Source: Paenibacillus sp. PL91 | GTDB lineage: Bacteria; Bacillota; Bacilli; Paenibacillales; Paenibacillaceae | Length of the DNA stretch: 64,000 bases | Direction: 5' to 3' | Assembly (NCBI RefSeq): GCF_012935325.2 | Contig: NZ_JABBYG020000007.1 | Coordinates: 186,001 to 250,000, forward strand | In this document: piece by piece, positions 1 to 8,117 of the stretch | How the letters are laid out: the number at the start of each line of letters is the position of its first letter | Position numbering within the stretch: position 1 is the stretch's first letter | Notes under the pieces: model-generated | What the model was told of the DNA's origin: nothing | The model's database searches: none | What the model saw: only the letters and a program-made list of their open reading frames with translations | Made by a program: the position numbers and the translations under genes

Positions 1-720
1 TTAGGCAGAGCGCTGGACATCCTATTCGCGCTTGCTGAAGCGGACGGGGCATTGTCCGTTACCGACATCGCACAGAAGGTGGCTATACCCGAGAGCTCGA
101 TTTATCGATTCCTGCAAACGCTGGAGCAAAACGGAATCGTGGAGCGCAGAGGCAAAGGGCAGATCGGCCTTGGCATGCGGATTTTGGACCTTGCGAGGAG
201 CCTCAGTCAACAGATGCATAGAGAGATTGTACCGCTGGCGCTGCCAGTCATGGAGGAATTGACTCAAGTAACAAATGAAACTTCGCTGCTGTTCATCCGT
301 TCGGGCGCGAGCGCGACCAGCATCCAGACGGTTCGGAGCAAGGCACTCATCCAGTATTCTGCCGAGAATGGGAGAATGCTGCCGTTATACTTGGGTGCTT
401 CATGCAAAGCGATTCTAGCGTACGAGAGTGAAAAAACGATTCAGAACGTGCTGGACAAGTGGGCGCCGAATCTGTCCAAGGACTCGCTGCTGCAGCAATT
501 GCACCGCATTCGCGAGCAGGGCTATGCGCTTACGCAGGGGGAGATTGATCCCGATGCATTCGCCGTTGGCGCACCTGTATTCGACTCGAGAGGAATGCTA
601 GTTGCGAGCTTGTCGATTGCCGGTCCCAAATACCGCTTTGATGACAAGCTTAGACGTCTATCGATTCAAGCGGTACAGCATGCTGCCGAGGAGCTGTCGC
701 GCAAGATGGGGAAGGAATAG
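1..720 (+). CDS. IclR family transcriptional regulator (5' end outside window)
   Basis: This is a DNA-binding regulator of the IclR family. The reading frame is open from base 1, and its first residues (LGRALDILFALAEADGALS) already match the N-terminal winged-helix region, so the true start lies upstream of the window. The helix-turn-helix follows (SVTDIAQKVAIPESSIYRFL), and the C-terminal effector-binding domain fills the rest (ending near SIAGPKYRF and a final helix). The 239 residues visible are nearly the full family length of about 250. A shared bidirectional terminator separates it from the convergent sugar-transport operon. The effector is not evident. The family is clear; the target is unknown. 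Confidence 0.9.
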   Translation, partial: LGRALDILFALAEADGALSVTDIAQKVAIPESSIYRFLQTLEQNGIVERRGKGQIGLGMRILDLARSLSQQMHREIVPLALPVMEELTQVTNETSLLFIRSGASATSIQTVRSKALIQYSAENGRMLPLYLGASCKAILAYESEKTIQNVLDKWAPNLSKDSLLQQLHRIREQGYALTQGEIDPDAFAVGAPVFDSRGMLVASLSIAGPKYRFDDKLRRLSIQAVQHAAEELSRKMGKE

Positions 721-772
721 AAGCGAAGAGCCTGTTACGGGTAGTGGGCAATGGGCTTTGCATAAGGCAAAA

Positions 773-816
773 AAACAGCCGCTTAACCTCCATGATGGAC
801 GGTTAAACGGCTGTTT
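773..816. terminator. Bidirectional intrinsic terminator
   Basis: A stem with arms AAACAGCCG.TTAACC and GGTTAA.CGGCTGTTT and one internal mismatch is flanked by an A run on the left and a T-rich tract on the right. It sits between convergent genes and can end transcription of both the IclR gene (+) and the binding-protein gene (-). Confidence 0.8.
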
Positions 817-830
817 CCTTTTGCTATCTC

Positions 831-2117
831 TTATTTCTTAAGCTTATCCCATGCGCCTTGCATGCCAGTCTCCCATGCAGACTCATCGATTCTGCCCGCA
901 ATGTACTGTTGAATGACGCTGGCAAATTCCTGTGTTACGCCATCGGGGTATTTCGAGGATTGCAGGCCAAGCACTTTTTCAGCTTGCACGTAGTTATAAA
1001 CCTCGGTTCCGATATCGCCCATATCCTCAGGAGTAGCTGTAATTGTCGAAAGCGCCGGAATGAATTTGAATTTTTTCACGATGTATTCTTTACCGATATC
1101 AGAAGTAACGAGCCAGTTCAGGAATATTTTAGCTTCTTCCTTCACATCGGATTCTTTGTTGATAACAAGGTTAGCTGGAATACCAACGTTCAGCTTGTCA
1201 TTCGCTTCAGCATCCTCGCCAAGCGGCATTGGCAGAACGCCAAGGTTCATGTCAGGGTTAATGCTGTCGATTTGCACTTGTGCCCAGTTGCCTTCCTGCA
1301 TCATTGCAGCTTCACCGCTCGCAAATAGGGATACTTGCGTGTTGTAGTCTGTTGTGAGCGGGTTTTTGTTGCCGTAATCAACGGTAAGCTTCATCAGCTT
1401 AGCCCATTCGGCGAATTTCTCGTTGCCTGGAATTTTTGCTGTTCCATCGTTAAGTCCAGCGATAAAAGCATTAACGTCTGGCTGTTGTGCAAATGCAGGG
1501 TTGATGCCTTGGTTACCGATCAACCACCACTCTTGGTACGCGTTAGCGAATGGCGTAATGCCGGCTGCTTTTAGCGTTTTGGCAGCAGCCTCTAGCTGAG
1601 AGTACGTTTTAGGAAGCTCCGTAATGCCTGCTTTAGCAAAAAGGTCCTTGTTGTAGATGTAGCCGAAGCCTTCAAGGTTCATGGCCATGCCGTACACTTT
1701 GCCGTCTTTGGTCATTGGCTCAGCAGCTAAAGGAACTAGATCCTTCACCCACGCTTGGTCGGATAGATCCTCCAGCTTGTCCAGCCACATTTCCATTTCC
1801 GCGTAGCCGCCGTTTGAGAAGATGTCAGGCGCGTCGCCGGCAGCAAATTTCGTTTTGAGGGAAGCGCCATAGTCAGCACCGCCGCCTACCGTCTGAATGT
1901 CCAGCTTAATGTTTGGATATTCTTTATTAAACTCCACAGCCAATTCATTTAGGCCTTCAACAATTTCGGTCTTGAATTGGAAAATGGTTACCGTTTTTGT
2001 TTCGTCCTTGCCTTTGTTTGTGCCGCCGTCTTCATTGCTGCTTCCGCCGCATGCGGACAAGATGATGCTCATGGCCAGCACAAGGCTAAGCGATAGCATG
2101 GTCAGCTTTTTATTCAT
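831..2117 (-). CDS. Sugar ABC transporter substrate-binding lipoprotein (family 1)
   Basis: This is the extracellular binding protein of a CUT1 sugar ABC transporter. Its 428 residues start with a lipoprotein signal peptide (basic MNKK, hydrophobic core, lipobox LSAC with Cys23), so it should be lipid-anchored on the outer membrane face. The body has the type-1 periplasmic fold signature region (VTIFQFKTEIVEGLNELAVE, then GDAPDIFSNGG and AMNLEGFGYIYNKDLF). It is the last gene of a permease-permease-binding protein operon on the minus strand, with a GGGGG-type ribosome site just upstream. The sugar cannot be read from sequence. No transporter ATPase is encoded nearby; in Bacillus such systems share MsmX, so a shared ATPase elsewhere is inferred. 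Confidence 0.93.
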   Translation of the reverse strand: MNKKLTMLSLSLVLAMSIILSACGGSSNEDGGTNKGKDETKTVTIFQFKTEIVEGLNELAVEFNKEYPNIKLDIQTVGGGADYGASLKTKFAAGDAPDIFSNGGYAEMEMWLDKLEDLSDQAWVKDLVPLAAEPMTKDGKVYGMAMNLEGFGYIYNKDLFAKAGITELPKTYSQLEAAAKTLKAAGITPFANAYQEWWLIGNQGINPAFAQQPDVNAFIAGLNDGTAKIPGNEKFAEWAKLMKLTVDYGNKNPLTTDYNTQVSLFASGEAAMMQEGNWAQVQIDSINPDMNLGVLPMPLGEDAEANDKLNVGIPANLVINKESDVKEEAKIFLNWLVTSDIGKEYIVKKFKFIPALSTITATPEDMGDIGTEVYNYVQAEKVLGLQSSKYPDGVTQEFASVIQQYIAGRIDESAWETGMQGAWDKLKK

Positions 2118-2176
2118 GATGCAAATCCCCCTTGATAATGTATTAGTATATGGAATCGACCGTTTGATTATAAGCG

Positions 2177-3010
2177 TTAGCCTTTAACCGAACCAGCCGC
2201 TACTCCCTCAACGATGTAACGCTGTAATAACAGGAAGAAAGCTACGATAGGCGTGATGCCAAGTACAAGCGCTGGAAGCGCAAGGTCCCACTGCTTCGTA
2301 TATTGTCCGAAAAACGCGAAGGTCGCGAGCGGGATCGTACGCATATCAGGCTTTTGCAAAATTAGCGATGGAAGCAAGTAATCATTCCACACCCACAGGC
2401 AGTTCAAAATGATGACGGTCATGAGCATTGGCTTCAGCAGCGGAAGCACAATTCGGAAGAATACTGTAATCGGATTACAGCCGTCAACGGTCGCCGCTTC
2501 TTCAATCTCAAGCGGAATCGCTTTGATGAAGCCGTGAAAAAGAAATAGCGAGAGCGGAGCACCTAAACCGAGATAACACATAATAAGACCGTACATACTA
2601 TTGTTGACGCCCAGCACGTTCACGACTTTTAACAAAGGGATCATGATCGACTGGAACGGAATAACCATAGCCGCAACAAAAAACATAAACAAAATGCGGT
2701 TAAAGCGCGTATTGGAACGAACCATCCGATAAGCGCCCATCGCGCTGATGAGCGCAGTCAGAACAACGGTGACGACTGTGATGATCAGCGAATTGCTGAA
2801 TGCTTGCGGAAATCGAGTGAGCTTCCAAGCGCGGGAGTAGTTCTCCCAGTTGAACACCTGCGGCCAGCTTGCCGAATTGGCCATAATTTCGCCGAAGGGC
2901 TTAACCGAGTTCACGAGCAGGAAATAAAACGGCGCAAGGAACAACAAGCCGACGATAATCATGATCGCTTCGGCTATGAACAGCTTTCCGGTATATTTTT
3001 TCGTATCCAT
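2177..3010 (-). CDS. Sugar ABC transporter permease, MalG/AraQ type
   Basis: This is an integral membrane permease of a CUT1 carbohydrate importer with about six membrane segments in 277 residues. The cytoplasmic ATPase-coupling EAA loop is visible as EEAATVDGCNPITVFFRIVLP, starting near residue 190. The protein begins with a short cytoplasmic end (MDTKKYTGKLFIAEAIMI) before the first helix. Its ATG overlaps the stop codon of the preceding permease by one base (TAATG), so the two are translationally coupled. It pairs with the MalF-type permease at 3010-3891 and the binding lipoprotein downstream. The substrate is unknown. Confidence 0.93.
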   Translation of the reverse strand: MDTKKYTGKLFIAEAIMIIVGLLFLAPFYFLLVNSVKPFGEIMANSASWPQVFNWENYSRAWKLTRFPQAFSNSLIITVVTVVLTALISAMGAYRMVRSNTRFNRILFMFFVAAMVIPFQSIMIPLLKVVNVLGVNNSMYGLIMCYLGLGAPLSLFLFHGFIKAIPLEIEEAATVDGCNPITVFFRIVLPLLKPMLMTVIILNCLWVWNDYLLPSLILQKPDMRTIPLATFAFFGQYTKQWDLALPALVLGITPIVAFFLLLQRYIVEGVAAGSVKG

Positions 3011-3891
3011 TAAGCTTCAACCTCCTTGCTCTTGGTGACGCGAACCTGTATAAGCGTAATGACGGCAACGACGATAAAGAAGATGAGCGATTTCGCTGTA
3101 CCAAGTCCATACCGGTTGTTCTGGAACGCTTCCGCATAAATATTGAGTGCGACGGATTCCGTTGATTTGAACGGTCCGCCCTTGGTGAGCGACAGGTTGA
3201 GGTCGAACATTTTGAACGACCAGGAGATCGCTAAGAACAGGCAAACCGTAATAGCAGGCATAATGAGCGGCAAAATAATGCTGCGAAGCACCTGCATGCG
3301 AGTAGCGCCATCGATCTCAGCAGCCTCAAGCACTTCCTTTGATACGTTCGTGAGGGATGCAATGTACACAACCATCAGATAACCGGCTGACTGCCAGACG
3401 AATACCATCGTAATGCCCCAGAAGCCAGTCGTCTCATCGCCAAGCCATGGGAGGTTGAAGAAGGACCAGCCGGTCATGTCGCCAACGGTAGAGAAGCCTT
3501 TTACAAATATAAATTGCCATATGAAGCCGAGCAGCAAGCCGCCGATTACGTTAGGCATAAAGAAGATCGTCCGCAGCACGTTGCGCGTTTTCAGCTTCTT
3601 CGTGAGCAGGTAGGCAAGGAAGAAACCGACCAAGTTGGTTAAAATAACACCAACTACGGTGAAGCGAATTGTAAACCAGAAGGAAGACCAGAAATCGGCA
3701 TCATTCGTAAAAATTTGCTTGAAGTTGTCGAACCCGACCCAATTAACCGTTCCGGCAACGCCGTTCCAATCGGTAAACGAGTAGTACATGCCAAGCAGAA
3801 ACGGGATTATCATAATAAGTAGAAAAAAGATGGTAACTGGCCCCACGAATACCAATTGCGGCCACCATCCGGACATTCTCTTGCTGCCCAT
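3010..3891 (-). CDS. Sugar ABC transporter permease, MalF/LacF type
   Basis: This is the first gene of the operon, a 293-residue permease with six predicted membrane helices. Its coupling loop reads EAAEIDGATRMQVLRSIILP, a textbook EAA motif. The N-terminus (MGSKRMSGWWPQLVFVGPVTIFFLLIMIIPF) is basic and then enters the first helix, as in MalF-type partners. It is divergent from the YesM-type histidine kinase, an arrangement common in Paenibacillus where the kinase/regulator pair controls the adjacent transporter. This regulatory link is inferred from position. Confidence 0.93.
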   Translation of the reverse strand: MGSKRMSGWWPQLVFVGPVTIFFLLIMIIPFLLGMYYSFTDWNGVAGTVNWVGFDNFKQIFTNDADFWSSFWFTIRFTVVGVILTNLVGFFLAYLLTKKLKTRNVLRTIFFMPNVIGGLLLGFIWQFIFVKGFSTVGDMTGWSFFNLPWLGDETTGFWGITMVFVWQSAGYLMVVYIASLTNVSKEVLEAAEIDGATRMQVLRSIILPLIMPAITVCLFLAISWSFKMFDLNLSLTKGGPFKSTESVALNIYAEAFQNNRYGLGTAKSLIFFIVVAVITLIQVRVTKSKEVEA

Positions 3892-3925
3892 CGTAGGAAC
3901 TCCCCTTTCTTTTCACCAGAAAACT

Positions 3926-3953
3926 ATTGTATGTTTAATTATGCAAGTGACAG
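3926..3953 (-). promoter_or_regulatory. Possible promoter of the sugar ABC operon
   Basis: On the minus strand a CTGTCA hexamer (3953-3948) and TACAAT (3931-3926) are separated by 16 bases, about 35 bases upstream of the first permease start. The -10 is good and the -35 only fair. No clear CcpA cre site was found in the divergent region. Confidence 0.35.
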
Positions 3954-4024
3954 AGCGTGATAAACACCGACGGATGTGACCGGTCAGGTGCAATATATTG
4001 ATCGCGAGCGGAGGCGGCTTATTT

Positions 4025-5932
4025 TTGAGATTCAATAGCATACGGACTAAGCTAATCGTATTTATGCTGATAGCGACCATCGTGCCGATTGTGACGACGA
4101 TGATTGTGACATACAGCTACACAACGAAGTCGATGAAGGAGAGGGCGCTCGAGGATACGCAAAACCTGCTGTATCAAGGCCAGCGGAACTTGACGGCAGT
4201 TCTGGAGGAGCTTAATATCGGCTCGCTTAACGTGTATTCGGATGCAGAGCTGTATCGGCAGCTTCAAACGGGACTTGCCGATTTTCAGACAGACAGCCGC
4301 GTGTTCGCGGCATTGTCTTATATGAAGTCATCCGTGCCGGAGGTTCATCAGGTGTACTTGTACGCAAGCCTTGGCAAACGGGCTACGATCGTTACGAATG
4401 TGGCGGGAGCGAAGCGTGCGAGCGACATTGCTCCTTTTTCAGATCTTGATGCCTATGTAGGAAGCGGCGAGAGCGTATCGCTTCAGCCGACGCATATGAG
4501 CCATACGTACGGCTTTTCTTCTTTGCAGCCGCAGCAGCCCAGCGAGATGGTCTTTACGCTGCATCGGCGCATCGAGCGCATCCCCTCAACTGAGAAGCTC
4601 GGTTATGTCTCCATGGATGTGAAGCTGTCGCTTCTTACTGGCATCGTAGGGCAGCTCTATGACCCCCGCGAGGAGGAGCTGTATGTAATCGACAATAACG
4701 GCTATGTCGTATTTACAGACAATGAGCTTCTTCTTGGCAAACCGCTCACGGCCGCTTGGTATAACGGTGCGCTGACGAGTGGAGAAGAGGAAAGCGGACA
4801 TTTTGAGCAAGGCGGTGCACTGTTCGTATATGAGCGTGTGCAGGCATCCGTAGCGGGCTGGACGATCGTTAAGCGCATTCCGACATCTTATCTCATTCGA
4901 GAGGCGAATCAAGCAGCAGCTATTAATTTGATGCTGCTTGCGTTGTCGCTTGCCGTGATCGTCGCGGCGACGATCATCGTTTCGCTGCGGATTACGGCTC
5001 CCGTGAAGCAGCTGGTTCGTTATATGAATCAGGTGCAAGCAGGAAACTTGAATGTGCCGATCCAGCCTTCCGGGAATGATGAGATTGGCCTTGTTGTTGT
5101 ACGCTTCCGAGGCATGATGGATACGATCAACAATTTAATTTTACGCGAGTATAAGCTGGAGCTGGCGAATAAGACGAATCAGCTACGGGCGCTGCAAGCG
5201 CAGATCAATCCGCATTTTCTAAATAATACGATTCAAATTATCGGGACGCTGGCGCTGGAGCTAGGCGTGCCGCGCATTTATGCGCTGCTGTCCGCGCTTG
5301 CAAGAATGATGCGATATAGCATGGATAATGAGGCAAGTACGATTACGCTCAGGGATGAGCTGGCCCATTTGAAAGCGTATGTGGAGCTTCAGAAGGAGCG
5401 CTACGAGAATCGGTTTGAGTTCCGTGTCGACGTGGATGAAGCGTTGTTGGATGCAGAGATGCCGAAAATGATTTTGCAGCCCGTCATAGAAAATTATTTT
5501 AAGCATGGCATGGATAAGGCAGCTAAGGATGGCGTGCTGCTGCTGCGCGCGCAAGCGCGTGAGGACGGGCTGATTGCCATCCTGGTTGAAAATAACGGGG
5601 CAGCGATTCCGGAGAAGCGGCTGTCTGAGCTGCGCCAAGAGCTGGCTGGCATTCATTATTTGAAGGGCGCGCAGGGCGCTGCCCCTCGAGGACAGGAGGC
5701 TCGCTCCGGGGTTGAGACGGAAGGCATCAGCCATTCCTTAAAGCTGGCGCAGGATGGCGCCGAGCCGAAGATCGGCTTGAACAATGTACTAACCCGCATG
5801 AAGATGGTCTATGGCGATGAAGCGCAGCTTGAGGTTCGGAATATGGAGCCTAAAGGTGTGCGGATTACACTAACGATAAAGAGGACGATTGAAGAAAGGG
5901 GGACTAACGATGAAGGCGCTGATCGTGGATGA
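4025..5932 (+). CDS. YesM-family sensor histidine kinase
   Basis: This is a membrane sensor kinase of the LytS/YesM (HPK7) group, about 635 residues. I prefer the TTG start at 4025, because GGAGG lies 10 bases before it (4010-4014) and the protein then begins MRFNSIRTKL directly before the first membrane helix; a TTG at 3998 would place that site inside the gene. The order is: helix 1 (about 9-32), an extracellular Cache-like sensor (to about 290), helix 2, a HAMP domain (ITAPVKQLVRYMNQVQAG), the phospho-acceptor motif INPHFLNNT with His397, then a GHKL ATPase with LILQPVIENYFKHG and GLNNVLTRMK. A low-complexity insert lies before the last glycine box. It overlaps the response regulator gene by 23 bases and probably senses the sugar handled by the divergent ABC transporter. 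Confidence 0.93.
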   Translation: MRFNSIRTKLIVFMLIATIVPIVTTMIVTYSYTTKSMKERALEDTQNLLYQGQRNLTAVLEELNIGSLNVYSDAELYRQLQTGLADFQTDSRVFAALSYMKSSVPEVHQVYLYASLGKRATIVTNVAGAKRASDIAPFSDLDAYVGSGESVSLQPTHMSHTYGFSSLQPQQPSEMVFTLHRRIERIPSTEKLGYVSMDVKLSLLTGIVGQLYDPREEELYVIDNNGYVVFTDNELLLGKPLTAAWYNGALTSGEEESGHFEQGGALFVYERVQASVAGWTIVKRIPTSYLIREANQAAAINLMLLALSLAVIVAATIIVSLRITAPVKQLVRYMNQVQAGNLNVPIQPSGNDEIGLVVVRFRGMMDTINNLILREYKLELANKTNQLRALQAQINPHFLNNTIQIIGTLALELGVPRIYALLSALARMMRYSMDNEASTITLRDELAHLKAYVELQKERYENRFEFRVDVDEALLDAEMPKMILQPVIENYFKHGMDKAAKDGVLLLRAQAREDGLIAILVENNGAAIPEKRLSELRQELAGIHYLKGAQGAAPRGQEARSGVETEGISHSLKLAQDGAEPKIGLNNVLTRMKMVYGDEAQLEVRNMEPKGVRITLTIKRTIEERGTNDEGADRG

Positions 5933-7526
5933 TGAGGCACGCGTAAGAAAGGCCGTTCGACTGCTCGTCAATTGGGAGATGCATGGCATTGACGAAATAG
6001 AGGAAGCAAGCGGAGGATTTGAAGCAATCGAGCGGATGAGACAGGACAAGCCTGCTATTGTCATTATGGATATGATGATGCCGGAGGGCAGCGGCGTCGA
6101 CCTGATGGCGGCGGTAAACGAATTTGCCGGAACGATTAAATTCATAGTCGTGAGCGGGCGTGGGGACTTCGATTTTGTACGTGAGGCCGTCCGTCATGGA
6201 GGGATCGACTATCTGCTGAAGCCGATTGAACCGGAGGCTATTAATACGGCTGTGGCGAAAGCAGCCGCGCAGTGGCGGCTTGAGCAGCAGGAGCGGGCTG
6301 AGAGGCAAAAGCAGAGCATGCAGCTTAATGAATTCAAGCCGGTCTACGGCGAGAAGCTGCTCACGGGGCTGATCACTGAGCCTGCTACCGCGCAAGCGGC
6401 TCTGCGCAGGCTGCGTGCGGAGAGGCTTGTTCCCGAAGTTGCGAACAGTGCGCGGCTTGCGCTATTGCAGGTCGACACCAGCGATAGACAGCTGCATGAG
6501 CGCTTCGCATGGGACAGTGATTTGCTGCATTTTGCGATTATCAATATTTGCAACGAGTTTCTGCTGCCAGGGCAAAAAGGCGTAGCGTTCCGCCATTGGG
6601 GAGCGCCTACGGAAATTGTCATTGCGGTATGGGGAGAGGCGGATGAGCTGCCAGCTATTCTGCAAGCTATTAATGATGGCTTGTTTGTAACGCTTCAGCG
6701 CCGCATGCATATCGGAACGAGTATGGCGGGAGCGTTTCCAGAGACGCTCCCGGGTCAATACGAGGAAGCATTATCTGCCTTGTGGCGCCGAAATATGATG
6801 GATGCCAACCGTTATATTCACTTATTCGAGGATGTTAAGAGCGGCAGTCGAATCGCTTTTTCGGATTGGGAAGAAGAATGGAAGGTTGCGGCGCTGAGCG
6901 GTAACGAGGAGCAGCTTGCTGCTGCATCGGGACGATGGCTTGAAGCAGTACGCTCTGGCGGATATATTGCCCCGCAAATGCTGGAGGATTATAAGACGGA
7001 CACGCTTTTATTTTGCGCAAAGATGCTTCGTGAAGCCCCAGGCAGGCTAGCGGGGGATGAAGAGCCTTTGGCTATCATGGAAGAGCTTGCGGGAAAATCG
7101 CCGCATGTCAACGCCAGCTCACTTTCGCTTCAGGATTGGCGCGAATGGTCGTGCCTGCTTCTGCAGAGATTGTCGCAGGCGATCGTGCAGCGTCAGGCTC
7201 ACGAGAAAGCGAAAATGAGCGATATCGCAGCTTTTATCGAGCAGAATTATCAAGCGGAGCTGTCGCTTCAGGATATCGCGAAGCGGTTTTTCGTCAGCCG
7301 AGAATATGTGTCCCGCAAGTTCAAGCTGGAGTATGGCATCAACATTACCGATTACATATCGGGCATACGCATTGATAAAGCGAAGCTGCTGATGGTTAAT
7401 CCGAATTTGCGCATTGCGAAGATTGCCGAAATGGTCGGGTTTCATGACGAGAAATATTTCAGCAAGGTGTTCAAGAAGCAGGAGGGGATCTCACCGAAGG
7501 CATACCGCCAGGGCGAGACGGAATAA
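5910..7526 (+). CDS. YesN-family response regulator with AraC DNA-binding domain
   Basis: This is the partner of the kinase just upstream, 538 residues. The receiver domain begins MKALIVDDEARVRKA and has the phospho-acceptor Asp54 in VIMDMMMPEG; the conserved Lys is in YLLKPIEPEA. A long, poorly conserved middle region follows, then two AraC-type helix-turn-helix units at the C-terminus (SLQDIAKRFFVSREYVSRKF and IAKIAEMVGFHDEKYFSKVF). The ATG at 5910 is chosen because AAAGGGGGA precedes it at good spacing; an upstream start would lack a site. The gene overlaps the kinase end, which implies coupled translation. Its likely target is the divergent sugar ABC operon. Confidence 0.93.
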   Translation: MKALIVDDEARVRKAVRLLVNWEMHGIDEIEEASGGFEAIERMRQDKPAIVIMDMMMPEGSGVDLMAAVNEFAGTIKFIVVSGRGDFDFVREAVRHGGIDYLLKPIEPEAINTAVAKAAAQWRLEQQERAERQKQSMQLNEFKPVYGEKLLTGLITEPATAQAALRRLRAERLVPEVANSARLALLQVDTSDRQLHERFAWDSDLLHFAIINICNEFLLPGQKGVAFRHWGAPTEIVIAVWGEADELPAILQAINDGLFVTLQRRMHIGTSMAGAFPETLPGQYEEALSALWRRNMMDANRYIHLFEDVKSGSRIAFSDWEEEWKVAALSGNEEQLAAASGRWLEAVRSGGYIAPQMLEDYKTDTLLFCAKMLREAPGRLAGDEEPLAIMEELAGKSPHVNASSLSLQDWREWSCLLLQRLSQAIVQRQAHEKAKMSDIAAFIEQNYQAELSLQDIAKRFFVSREYVSRKFKLEYGINITDYISGIRIDKAKLLMVNPNLRIAKIAEMVGFHDEKYFSKVFKKQEGISPKAYRQGETE

Positions 7527-7615
7527 GAGGCTAGGGCGGTTTGCAGTGATCCTTGTTTTGCAGTACGATGAAAGAAATAATAGGGCACTCATACCATTAC
7601 ATAGGGGAGGACGCA

Positions 7616-8098
7616 GTGTTGCTCTCTACATATTTTATTCAAGTCAGCTCGATTATCGTATCGGCTTTGGCTGGGCTTACGCTTATCATCCTTCGTATTC
7701 GAGCAGGGAAGCAGCCAACCAATTTGCGAAAAATGATTATACCGCCGCTAGGCATGGCAACGGGCTTCATGATGTTTGCCTTCTCGGCGACTCACATTCC
7801 GTGGGTATGGGGCTTTTCCTCGTTTTTAACCGGCTTGCTGATCTTTGCGTTTCCGCTAATCGTCACGACCCGCCTCGAGCGTGTGGAATCCGAAATCTAT
7901 GTCAGGCGCTCGAAGGCGTTTATATTTATTATGCTGACGCTGTTCGTCATTCGGTTAGCGCTGCATCGCGTCGTGGAGCAGTATATGTCGATTCCGCAAA
8001 CCGGCGCTATTTTCTACTTGCTGGCGTTTGGCATGATTATTCCGTGGCGGCTTGCTATGATTAGCGATTATATGAGGCTTCAAAAAGTAGAGTCATAG
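7616..8098 (+). CDS. CcdC-like membrane protein (DUF1453)
   Basis: This is a small integral membrane protein of about 160 residues, resembling CcdC/DUF1453 proteins that accompany cytochrome c maturation genes in Bacillus. Visible features are four or five hydrophobic segments (SSIIVSALAGLTLIILRI, PLGMATGFMMFAF, GFSSFLTGLLIFAFPLI, AFIFIMLTLFVIRLAL) and basic linkers such as RIRAGKQP, typical of the family. AGGGGAGG at 7603-7610 supports a GTG at 7616 or a TTG at 7619; the frame is open further upstream, but that part lacks a site. It lies 13 bases or so before a DUF2252 gene and is probably cotranscribed with it. No ccdA or other cytochrome gene is in the window, so the role is uncertain. Confidence 0.75.
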   Translation: MLLSTYFIQVSSIIVSALAGLTLIILRIRAGKQPTNLRKMIIPPLGMATGFMMFAFSATHIPWVWGFSSFLTGLLIFAFPLIVTTRLERVESEIYVRRSKAFIFIMLTLFVIRLALHRVVEQYMSIPQTGAIFYLLAFGMIIPWRLAMISDYMRLQKVES

Positions 8099-8117
8099 AT
8101 CGAATGGGGGATTGCAT

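Noticed and set aside
3892..4024. CcpA cre site between the sugar operon and the kinase gene
   Set aside because: No sequence close to the cre consensus was seen.
7414..8064. 216-codon frame overlapping the YesN end and the CcdC-like gene
   Set aside because: It runs out of frame through both, is Arg/Ser-rich, and has no ribosome site; the CcdC-like frame has membrane helices and a good site.
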